Shown here: piece by piece, positions 54,051 to 62,549 of the stretch | How positions within the stretch are numbered: position 1 is the first letter of the stretch | Layout: every line of letters starts with the position of its first letter | NCBI GenBank assembly: GCA_023426145.1 | Contig: JAFABG010000040.1 | Span: 310,001-374,000 of the forward strand | Origin: Bacteroidota bacterium | GTDB lineage: Bacteria; Bacteroidota; Bacteroidia; Bacteroidales; Bacteroidaceae | Direction of reading: 5' to 3' | DNA length: 64,000 nt | Program-made: the position numbers and the translations under genes | The notes under the pieces: model-generated | The model's database searches: none | Told to the model about the DNA's origin: nothing | The model's input: only the letters and a program-made list of their open reading frames with translations

Positions 54051-55511
54051 TTATTTTTTAGAATTCAAGGCAATACGAGCTTGCAATTCCCAAGTGCGGA
54101 TGCGGTCCTTGTAGAGATTGTGTCCATTCATTTTCACGATATCCAGAGAAGCATCTGAATTGTCATCCCAACGGCGGCAAAGGTATACTACTTCATAAAC
54201 TCTTCCTATTTGATACTGGCGTGAGAAATTCAGTCCTAAAGCATAGTCTTCGCCATAGCTTGTATTGGGAACTTTGACTTCGCGTAGCAATGGAGTGTAA
54301 AATGCACGTGGAGCTCCTAGACCATTGATTCGTAGGGCATTGTTGCGTCCGTTTTCTGGAGTCCATTCTTTATGATCTATGATGCCGGGGGCAATCATAT
54401 TCATATTGAAGTCTGTCATCATATAGGTGCCTACAACCATTGCACAGTTTTGCTCGTAAAATGCTTTCACCATGATGCTCAAGGTGTTTTCATCTTTATA
54501 TACGTCGTCACTATCCAATTGTACGGCAAATTTTCCACACATGGGGTGGTGTACGCCCAAATTCCAGCAACCTCCAATGCCTAAATCATTCCGTTCAGGA
54601 ATCAAATGGATGAGGCGTTCGTCATCTTTGAACTCGTCAATAGCTTCAGTTGTGCCGTCTGTTGAATGGTTATCTATGATGATAAGATTGTATTTGAAAT
54701 CGGTTTTTTGGTTCAGAACGGAACGGATGGCATCGCGGATCGTGCGGATTCTGTTACGGACTGGAATGATGACCGAAGCTTCAAATGGAAAATCACCAGC
54801 CGAGAATTCGATCTTGCTGAACTTAGGCTCAAGATATCCACCAATCTCTTTCAAATGGTCGGTGCAAGCTTCTTCCATTTCAATCTGACGGGCACGGTTC
54901 TTTGGGTCTACATAATCGAATATTTTTTCGCCACTTTTACGAGTGTCATTTTCAACTTCGGTGTACAGGTATTCATTGATGTGTACCAACTCTGCCTTTT
55001 GGCTTAATTTTAATCGCAAATCGTAGAGACCAGCAAAAGTGTAGTTATGGGCTATGCGAGCGGCAGCTTCCTTTAGCTTTTCTGTGTTAAAGAGGAGGAC
55101 AGAACCAAAATTGAAATCGTCTCTTAACGAACCAAATTGATAATCTATAACTGGAGCATTGGTTTGCTTTCCATCAACTACTTGTTGGTGATCAGCATAT
55201 ATCATCCCTGCGTTAGAATCTTCTGCGATATGTATCATGCGTTCCAAAGCGAACATCCCCACTTCTAGTGTTGTTTCTTTTGTGTAAAGAAGTGTATAGG
55301 TCCCTTTAGTCAGATTAGCAATGGCTTTCATAGTTTCACTACTATAAGGTGAAGCGACAGGTAATAATTCACAATCTGGCATTGTGGGCAAAGCAGTATT
55401 TGTCGTTATTAGGTAGATTTGTTCTACTAACCCTGTTGATTTTAGGTTGTCGACAGTTTTTTCTATTAGTTCTTTTCCTGCGTAAGGAAGAAAGCAACTG
55501 ATTTTTTTCAT
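54051..55511 (-). CDS. Tandem family 2 glycosyltransferase
   Basis: Two GT-A-like halves: residues 1-210 are a degenerate copy (ISCFLPYAGKELIEKTVDNL) lacking an obvious DxD, and residues about 245-480 a complete GT2 (VIIPVRNRIRTIRDAIRSVL, IIIDNHSTDGT, VQLDSDDVYKDE with DxDD). NTSYGEDYALGL contains the probable catalytic base region. No membrane segments, so cytosolic. Donor and acceptor are unknown. It lies between DUF4922 and the phosphoesterase with gaps of about 20 bases. Confidence 0.82.
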   Translation of the reverse strand: MKKISCFLPYAGKELIEKTVDNLKSTGLVEQIYLITTNTALPTMPDCELLPVASPYSSETMKAIANLTKGTYTLLYTKETTLEVGMFALERMIHIAEDSNAGMIYADHQQVVDGKQTNAPVIDYQFGSLRDDFNFGSVLLFNTEKLKEAAARIAHNYTFAGLYDLRLKLSQKAELVHINEYLYTEVENDTRKSGEKIFDYVDPKNRARQIEMEEACTDHLKEIGGYLEPKFSKIEFSAGDFPFEASVIIPVRNRIRTIRDAIRSVLNQKTDFKYNLIIIDNHSTDGTTEAIDEFKDDERLIHLIPERNDLGIGGCWNLGVHHPMCGKFAVQLDSDDVYKDENTLSIMVKAFYEQNCAMVVGTYMMTDFNMNMIAPGIIDHKEWTPENGRNNALRINGLGAPRAFYTPLLREVKVPNTSYGEDYALGLNFSRQYQIGRVYEVVYLCRRWDDNSDASLDIVKMNGHNLYKDRIRTWELQARIALNSKK

Positions 55512-55531
55512 ATCTGTATAATGTGTTATTC

Positions 55532-57397
55532 TTATTTTTGTTTTTTAATCTTTAGAAGTCCAACTTTACCACCTGTTTCGGTGAAAAGAACTTCTTGTCC
55601 ACTTAGCGGAACAACAGTGTTGATCAGTGAATTCCCTATTTTATGTTTCCACAAAACTTTACCTGTTTTTCCTTCCAACGCGAAGATAAGGCCTTCTTTG
55701 GTACTGCCAAACATTACACCCTCTTTTTCTTCTTGCATTGATGGCGCGTGTTCGTAACCAAAACCGACATTAGAAGCCCATAATTCCTTCGGTTCATTCC
55801 CTTCAGCTGAGTAACAAACAATGCTATCATTCATCGTTTTGCTATAAAGGCGTTGTTTATCTTCCGATAAACCAATGGTTTCACGTACCATCGATTGGAA
55901 AGTGCGCCATACGGTATGTCCGGTTTGAATGTCAATAGCTGTCATTGCACGTTGGGGATCGGTAATAAAGACTTTCCCGTTGGCTGAGATCGGCCAGACT
56001 GCAGCGGGTGAGAAGTGCATGCGAGTCAACCCTCCGTTCCATTTCCACAAGGCTTCACCATTTGTTTTATTGAGGGCATATAAAGTATTATCCCATGCTC
56101 CAAAAATAACTTTATCTTCTGTTACCAGTGGCTTGGTTTCAATGTAACCTTTTACATCCGTATAGGCCCATATCATTTTACCTGTATGTATGTTGATGGC
56201 TCGTAGAGTATGATCGCTAGCACCAATATAAGCTATTCCATCTTGGATAGTGACAGCTCCTAATACCGGTTCTGCTGCTTTTACTTTCCATAAAAGATGT
56301 CCATCTTTAGTATTGAGCCCATAAATATGACGATCTGCAGAGCCAAAAACGACCACCCCTTCACTGGCGGCTGGAGTGCCAATGATGCGTTTTTCAGTTT
56401 CAAAGCTCCAAAGCTGTTTCCCGTTTTTTAAGGAGTAGGCTGTTAGTCTTCCTAAATCATCGCCAACAAAGACCTTTGTATCCTCTACAGCAGGTGAGCA
56501 ATATATAGCAGCGTTCGTTTGCACTGTCCATTGTTCTTTAACTGCTGGATATGTTTTGTTAACTGAAAAATCAGGGTATTTATCTGCTTTTCCCTGATGA
56601 TCATAATCTGATTCGGTGAGTGAAAAGGCTGCCCATTGTTTTTTAGATTCTCCAATACGTTGGGTATAGACTTTAATGGAATCTTCATTTATTTGATAAA
56701 TGCCGTATCCAGGCTTTTCCTCCTTGTCACGCAGATTACTACGCATTAGAATTCCGGGAATGCCATCATAGCGTAGGTTGCGATTACTGTGATAGTGGCC
56801 ACCTATAAATAGGCGAATATTATAAGGGCGTACGGCATCTGTCACTTCATACCAGTTGTCTACATCACCCTCTATGAGTGGGTAGTGAGTAACGAGTATG
56901 ACAGGCTTGTTTTTGCCAGCCGCTTCCATCTCTTTTTTCATCCAGTTGATATCTTGTGGAGCTACGTGTCCATAAGCCATTCTCATTAGTGGACCTGAAT
57001 TAAAACCTAGAAATAGCACGCCTTTATGGTCGAGCTTAAAACGCTCATATCCAAAAATTTCACTGAAAGCGGTACATCCAGAATCGCTCCACTTTGTTTC
57101 ATGATTTCCAAGTACCACATAGTAGGGCTTTTTTAATAAATCTAGGCATGATTTTACTTTTACCAGACTAGCACGGTCTCCTTCTTCCGTTAGGTCTCCG
57201 GTCACTAGTATAAAATCAAGGCTATCGGTTGCATTAATCTGTGCTATGGAACGCAGCAAATCCTCAGTCGGATTCGGATTGCTTGGACTAACATGAATAT
57301 CTGTTAGCTGTGCAAAACTGAATGTGCTTTTCTGTGCCTGAATTCCGAAGGAAAATAGGCTGCTGAAAAGAATGATGATGAATAATTTTCGATTCAT
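55532..57397 (-). CDS. Secreted metallophosphoesterase fused to a PQQ-type beta-propeller
   Basis: Signal peptide ending at IQAQK. Residues about 25-260 are a calcineurin-like phosphoesterase with LTDIHVSPS, VTGDLTEEGD, VLGNHETKW, THYPLIEGD and GGHYHSNR; all metal ligands are present. Residues about 300-610 are repeats of a PQQ/quinoprotein-like propeller (KQLWSFETEKRIIGTPAASEG-type blades). No PQQ-enzyme catalytic residues are apparent, so the propeller is probably a binding platform. Substrate in the peptidoglycan setting might be a phosphorylated glycan or teichoic acid; unproven. Confidence 0.85.
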   Translation of the reverse strand: MNRKLFIIILFSSLFSFGIQAQKSTFSFAQLTDIHVSPSNPNPTEDLLRSIAQINATDSLDFILVTGDLTEEGDRASLVKVKSCLDLLKKPYYVVLGNHETKWSDSGCTAFSEIFGYERFKLDHKGVLFLGFNSGPLMRMAYGHVAPQDINWMKKEMEAAGKNKPVILVTHYPLIEGDVDNWYEVTDAVRPYNIRLFIGGHYHSNRNLRYDGIPGILMRSNLRDKEEKPGYGIYQINEDSIKVYTQRIGESKKQWAAFSLTESDYDHQGKADKYPDFSVNKTYPAVKEQWTVQTNAAIYCSPAVEDTKVFVGDDLGRLTAYSLKNGKQLWSFETEKRIIGTPAASEGVVVFGSADRHIYGLNTKDGHLLWKVKAAEPVLGAVTIQDGIAYIGASDHTLRAINIHTGKMIWAYTDVKGYIETKPLVTEDKVIFGAWDNTLYALNKTNGEALWKWNGGLTRMHFSPAAVWPISANGKVFITDPQRAMTAIDIQTGHTVWRTFQSMVRETIGLSEDKQRLYSKTMNDSIVCYSAEGNEPKELWASNVGFGYEHAPSMQEEKEGVMFGSTKEGLIFALEGKTGKVLWKHKIGNSLINTVVPLSGQEVLFTETGGKVGLLKIKKQK

Positions 57398-57428
57398 GGC
57401 TGATGGTGAGTAGGTTGTGTATGGCTAA

Positions 57429-60400
57429 TTATTGGGGATTGAAAAAACTCAATATTGCATTCATTAGTTTATCTCTTTCAGCTGCTGTACACAAAGATTC
57501 GAAAGGGAATCCTAGCACGCATGTCTTGTAAGCTCCTTTATAAGCTATACCAGCGCTCAAGTTGTTTTCACCATAGCGCATGATGGTATATGCCTCTTTA
57601 TCGGCTGGTTCAATGGCATCTGGAGACTCTACAATATAAGAGTCTGAATTTAATGTGTTGTGATATGAATAGTTCCCGCTTAAAGTGCTAAATGGAGATG
57701 CTACACATTTCACTTTTCCCATGGTGGCGGCTTGACCTACTCGCCACTTATATCTTAAAATATCCGTTGCAAATTTTTTGTCTGACTCTTTGGCCGCGAT
57801 GAGGCGGTTGTCCCATAAATCACTTCCTAGATAAGCTCCGGAAATAAATATATTACCGCCTTGTTGGCAATAGGCTGAAATTGCTTCTTGCATAGGCTGG
57901 CTGAATGTTTTAAATTCTAGAGGCTTGATACCACCTTCGCCTATTTTTGTCTGGCACTCTTTGCCTAGGATGAGATCCATATAATCATAACTGTTCAAAG
58001 ATATTTGCCCGTTTTCAACTGATTCATCGCTACTAGAGACAAATGAATATCCTGCGTTTAGTATGGAAGCACCGTGCAGAGCAGGGTAGTCGAACGTGTT
58101 GCCTGCAATAACTTCGGTTTCATAGTTTCCGTAACTATCGCCAAAGCCTGAAGCATCATCATCCATCCAAGGGATAGAACGACGGAATTCTTTCATCTTT
58201 CCAATGTAACTGATGTCTCTGAGGTAAGGCACTCCGTGATCTAGCTCATCATTAAATCCGGCTAATAAGGTATCAGCAGGAGGAGTGGCAACAAAATCTG
58301 CAGGTCCGCTAATACGGTCGAAACCATTAACAACCAATACTGTACCTTTTGAGTTGAGCGTACGCCCTGCTGAAAGAATCTCAGATGGGAAACTTTCACC
58401 TCCTTTGTTTACGGCTGTCACTTTGTAGCTGCACACCATTCCTGTAGGCAAATTCGTCTGGTATTTGTTGCCATTGACTAAAACGCCATTGTCGAAAGCA
58501 CCTTCTCCAATACGGGTATAAACAATATATTTTTCTGGTGTTGCTGTGGATTCTAAAGAATCAACTACCGGTTGCCAGTTGAGTTCAATTTTATTTTCAC
58601 CAATCAGTTGTATTGAGAAATTATCTACGGGAAGAGGCTGTACTACGTAATCGATGTTGTGTTGTGAGCATAGGAATTGTAACATCCCTTTATAGATGGC
58701 ACGACTTACTGTGAATCGAAAACGTGGATCAAGACCGTAACGCATATCGGCGAAATTTTGATGAGACAGCAGTTCTAATAGCATCGTTGGTACACGAGGC
58801 ACGCGAGCTTCATAATAAGATTTATTCCACATTCCTCGACGTGTCCATTGCGGGGTATATAGACTGCGGATATCTCTTACTATATTAGATTGAATCAGAT
58901 CTGTAAGATCATGAGACAGGTAGCGTGATGCGCCATTGGAGAATTTTTCATTATCAACATTTGTATAGTAAATGCCGAGCGTGCCGATGATAGAGTCATT
59001 TAAAGTTGTACCGGCATCAGAGTGGAATGCAAAGGCCATATCTATAGGTATATTTAGCCCTTTTTCTGTGGGATTGACTTCAGAACCTCCAGCGAGATAG
59101 TTCACCCATATACCGCGGCATTTATAATCGTCGGTATAATCATTTAGGCCTTTGCTCTCAGAATAGATACTATCAGGTATGCCTGCCCATTGTAGCCAAT
59201 AGCGTGCTGCTTCGCAGAAGCGTGGATAACCGCTGGTTTCGTAGGGATAATTAACTTCAGGCGTTTTTTTATGAACAATTGTAGCATTTGCTTCCGAACT
59301 CTTCGTGTTTTCGGTAGCACCAATGTTAGATATGCGGCGGGCTATATTCCCCATACCGCCACCAATCTTCACTGCATCAGCTGTAACCAGTTGACCAGCT
59401 TTGGTAGAACGGTTGCTTAGAGTTACTTTATAGTTATTGCTTTTACCTGCATCGAAGCTAAATGTTCCTAGATAAATCCATGTACCTCCTCCCATTTGCT
59501 GATTTACTTTAAATTGGGCTATCCCACCTTTGTGATAGACAGTGTATAGGGCATCTTTTGTACTATTAGGTAGTGTGTGATAGGATACATAGACAGCGTA
59601 TTGACCACTTGCTGGTATTTCTGGTATCCATTCTGCCGTACTTTCTTTACCTTTCTTTATGGTTTCAGTCACACGGTATGTTCCTTCACGAAACGGATTT
59701 TCAAAATCTATGTATTGGTCTCTCAGATGAGCAAAACCTTTTCCGGCGCCTTGAGCCCACTTTTTTTCAGTTACGTTTTCTGTATATACAGAGTGCCCAT
59801 TGAGAATACCATCGTTATCAATAATAACTTCAGCTTTTTGGCAGTCTCTTTCGCGGGGCAGCAACACATTGGCTCCTGCATTTTCTAACATAGGAACTAA
59901 GAATGGTAAAACATAGCTTTGTGTGTATAGATCTTCTACTGTTTGGAAAATACGAGCACGTTGCCATTCCCAACGAGTAAGTTTAGGCTCATAATAAAAT
60001 CCGTGGCTTTGCCACAACGCTATGTGGCGGTTTGATAATCCGTTTTTCGGAGTATATGGGCTTGAAATCTTAGCTACTAAAGGTTCGCTAACTGCTGGGT
60101 TGAATGTCTTTGCTTTTTTGTCTTTTTTGCTGAGAAGAGCTTGGGGTATTAATTCTTCTATGCGGTGTTTGTTTGTGAAAATCTCTAGCTTGTATTTCGC
60201 AAATTCAGATGGGAGTAAATGGGCAATACCTTTATAGATTTCAGCCACATTTTTTTCCCTAAAGGGAATGTAGGCACAATTGATGTTAGCAAATAATTGT
60301 AATGTTTTGGCATTGATTGCTACTGAATCAATGCTAATACTTCCTACAGAAATTTCTTTTTTAGCTATAGAATCTAAATATAGGCCGATATTTTGTCGAA

Positions 60401-60488
60401 CATTAATAGGAAGCTCTTGCGCGCCTCCTATTTGGGGGAGGAGGCAGGCAGCGAGCAAATTAAGTAAGAAAAGAAGTCTTACATTCAT
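57429..60488 (-). CDS. Secreted N-acetylmuramoyl-L-alanine amidase-like protein with golvesin-type insert
   Basis: Signal peptide ending at GGAQE. An Amidase_3-like catalytic domain is split: the first part (about 150-230) has RHIALWQSHGFYYEP with the first zinc His and VPMLENAGANVLLPRERD; the second (about 460-610) has AFHSDAGTTLNDS with the third ligand and TMLLELLSHQNFADM with the catalytic Glu. Between them sits a golvesin/xanthan-lyase-type CBM (about 280-380). A fibronectin type III domain (about 640-720) and a flavodoxin-like domain follow. Expected to cleave stem peptides from muramic acid at the surface or in the periplasm, consistent with first-step action on peptidoglycan. Confidence 0.82.
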   Translation of the reverse strand: MNVRLLFLLNLLAACLLPQIGGAQELPINVRQNIGLYLDSIAKKEISVGSISIDSVAINAKTLQLFANINCAYIPFREKNVAEIYKGIAHLLPSEFAKYKLEIFTNKHRIEELIPQALLSKKDKKAKTFNPAVSEPLVAKISSPYTPKNGLSNRHIALWQSHGFYYEPKLTRWEWQRARIFQTVEDLYTQSYVLPFLVPMLENAGANVLLPRERDCQKAEVIIDNDGILNGHSVYTENVTEKKWAQGAGKGFAHLRDQYIDFENPFREGTYRVTETIKKGKESTAEWIPEIPASGQYAVYVSYHTLPNSTKDALYTVYHKGGIAQFKVNQQMGGGTWIYLGTFSFDAGKSNNYKVTLSNRSTKAGQLVTADAVKIGGGMGNIARRISNIGATENTKSSEANATIVHKKTPEVNYPYETSGYPRFCEAARYWLQWAGIPDSIYSESKGLNDYTDDYKCRGIWVNYLAGGSEVNPTEKGLNIPIDMAFAFHSDAGTTLNDSIIGTLGIYYTNVDNEKFSNGASRYLSHDLTDLIQSNIVRDIRSLYTPQWTRRGMWNKSYYEARVPRVPTMLLELLSHQNFADMRYGLDPRFRFTVSRAIYKGMLQFLCSQHNIDYVVQPLPVDNFSIQLIGENKIELNWQPVVDSLESTATPEKYIVYTRIGEGAFDNGVLVNGNKYQTNLPTGMVCSYKVTAVNKGGESFPSEILSAGRTLNSKGTVLVVNGFDRISGPADFVATPPADTLLAGFNDELDHGVPYLRDISYIGKMKEFRRSIPWMDDDASGFGDSYGNYETEVIAGNTFDYPALHGASILNAGYSFVSSSDESVENGQISLNSYDYMDLILGKECQTKIGEGGIKPLEFKTFSQPMQEAISAYCQQGGNIFISGAYLGSDLWDNRLIAAKESDKKFATDILRYKWRVGQAATMGKVKCVASPFSTLSGNYSYHNTLNSDSYIVESPDAIEPADKEAYTIMRYGENNLSAGIAYKGAYKTCVLGFPFESLCTAAERDKLMNAILSFFNPQ

Positions 60489-60730
60489 GATTATGTATTA
60501 AGTTAATTGTTCTTTTTTATCTTTTTGAAAACGAAATACGATTAGAAAACTAGACTTTTCAGTAGTCTGTTTTGATAATGCTACAGGGTTGAAGGACTTA
60601 AAGTTGGAACTTCATTATTCTTTAGATTATACCTATTGGATTCTTAGTTTGATGAGTGTAGCTCATATTGGTTGGTTTTGTATGGATAGGTTAAAAATAT
60701 CATTTATCTTATAGGTTGAACTGATAATTT

Positions 60731-60780
60731 AATACGGGTCCTTTCTTACTGTCCTTTTTAGCGATGAAAGGACCCGTATT
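60731..60780 (-). terminator. Long hairpin between susD-like and amidase genes (attenuator or partial terminator)
   Basis: A perfect 15-bp stem (60731-60745 with 60766-60780) with a 20-nt loop lies 39 bases after the SusD stop. The minus-strand tract after it is AAATTAT rather than a T run, so termination is probably partial. Such hairpins after susCD typically lower expression of downstream enzymes. The rest of 60489-60818 has no gene. Confidence 0.6.
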
Positions 60781-60818
60781 TAGTTCTCAAGTCTTTTGTA
60801 TAACAGTTTTCTTAATTA

Positions 60819-62516
60819 TCACCAACCTGTGTTATTGGGTAGTAACGCTGGATTTAGATCGATCTCTGCAGATGGTATTGGGAATAAATAATATTTGGTA
60901 TCAAACTCACGAGGAGCATGCTTTTTACTACCATCAATCCAATCACCGACTTTATCAGCATCACATGCAGGGTCTCCCTTTACGTTTGCACCAAGCAGAA
61001 TGTTGGGGTATGATGAAGAATCAAGTTTGTCTAACTGATGCCAGCGGACCAAATCCCAATAGCGGAACCAATTATCAAACATTAGCTCACAACGACGTTC
61101 GCGGCGTATTTCCCAAATCAAGTTACTTACATTCTGATTATTCGCAGGATCGGAAAAATCAACATCCTTAGTCAAGTGTGGCAATCCAGCACGATCTTTT
61201 AGTAAATTAATGCTATTATCTAAATCGGTTTGAGTAATATCTCCTAGTTCTGCACAAGCTTCTGCATAATTTAAATAAACTACAGAAAGCCAGAAAATTG
61301 GAGCATGGGTGTAATTACTGCTTGATTGATTACGATAGTTAATGGGGATTTCTCCATTATCATACTTGCTGATACCATAACCTGTAGAAGATGTTTGTTC
61401 CATATCACCGGAGAAACGTTGATTGCTGTTTCCTTTGTATAATAGAACATGGTCAATAGTTTGACTCAGGCGTTTGTCTCGAACCGATAACATGGCTTCC
61501 AAAGAGAGCTTACCATTAACCATTGGTGGCTCAAGATCATTGTTTTCAATTGTTAGCGCTAACGGTTTGCCATCAGTGAATAGATATGAATCGAACGCGT
61601 CTTTACTCATTCCGCTCATCTGAGTGGAGCTACAAGTATAGTCAATTAAAGAGTGTGTCAATAAAGACTGTTTATAAGCCTTGTAGAATATCATCTCTGG
61701 ATTCTTGCTTAAATCTACAGAATTATAGTTACCTTGATATGAACCATTCAGGCTGAAATTTTTAGCCATTATGGCTGTACAGGCATCTTTGCAAGCTGTA
61801 AGGAACTTTTGTGCACCTGCTGCATCGGCAGCTGGTTGACCATCGGTTGCGCTACGATATTTCCGGAAAGTACCTTCCCACAAACAGATATCAGCTTTCA
61901 TTGCATTTGCCATACTACGGCTCCAAGTAATTTTGCTAGTGACATCATTGATGTTACTTGTTGCATAGTTTAAGTCGGCTAATACATTATCCATGACCTC
62001 ATCACGGTTTGTACGCGCTCCATATAAAATGCCTTCATCTGTTATATCTAGGCTTTTCTCTGTATAAGAAACATCACCGAACATACGTACTAATTGAAAA
62101 TATTCGTAGGCACGCATCAAACGAGCTACACCTATCCAGTGATTTTTAACAGCATCTGTTTCTGCTATTCTAGGAATATTCTCTAACATTATATTAGCTC
62201 GGCGGATTTCAATATAAGAATCTTTCCAAGTGCTGTTTGTTACTAATTTGTCCTTTTGATCCCAATCGGCAAATGATGATCCTGCCTGGTCATCGGATAA
62301 AGTTTTGAAATAGAACAAGCCGCTACCTCCACTGTTTCCGTATCCTGTGAATTCGTTATAGAACGTATTAGCATAGCTTTCTACATTTCTTGCATTGCTC
62401 CAGAAGTTGTCATTGGTAAACTTGTCCAATGGGTTTTTGTCTAATATGCTGTCACAGCCTGTAAATGTTGAAAGTGACAGTATACTCAAACCTATTATAT
62501 AATTAATTCTTTTCAT
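60819..62516 (-). CDS. SusD/RagB-family surface glycan-binding lipoprotein
   Basis: Lipoprotein signal with Cys21 (FTGCDS). NPLDKFTNDNFWSN is the usual SusD start; ANIMLENIPRI, GVARLMRAYEYFQLVRMFGDVS and RRERRCELMFDNWFRYWDLVRW are the family's helical signatures, and FPIPSAEIDLNPAL the C-terminal motif. It captures oligosaccharides and lids the SusC porin. 34 bases after susC. Because the operon continues with amidase, NamZ, AmpG and MurQ, the ligand is probably a peptidoglycan fragment. Confidence 0.92.
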   Translation of the reverse strand: MKRINYIIGLSILSLSTFTGCDSILDKNPLDKFTNDNFWSNARNVESYANTFYNEFTGYGNSGGSGLFYFKTLSDDQAGSSFADWDQKDKLVTNSTWKDSYIEIRRANIMLENIPRIAETDAVKNHWIGVARLMRAYEYFQLVRMFGDVSYTEKSLDITDEGILYGARTNRDEVMDNVLADLNYATSNINDVTSKITWSRSMANAMKADICLWEGTFRKYRSATDGQPAADAAGAQKFLTACKDACTAIMAKNFSLNGSYQGNYNSVDLSKNPEMIFYKAYKQSLLTHSLIDYTCSSTQMSGMSKDAFDSYLFTDGKPLALTIENNDLEPPMVNGKLSLEAMLSVRDKRLSQTIDHVLLYKGNSNQRFSGDMEQTSSTGYGISKYDNGEIPINYRNQSSSNYTHAPIFWLSVVYLNYAEACAELGDITQTDLDNSINLLKDRAGLPHLTKDVDFSDPANNQNVSNLIWEIRRERRCELMFDNWFRYWDLVRWHQLDKLDSSSYPNILLGANVKGDPACDADKVGDWIDGSKKHAPREFDTKYYLFPIPSAEIDLNPALLPNNTGW

Positions 62517-62549
62517 ACAATATTTTTTGTTTAAAGTGAATGACTGTGG

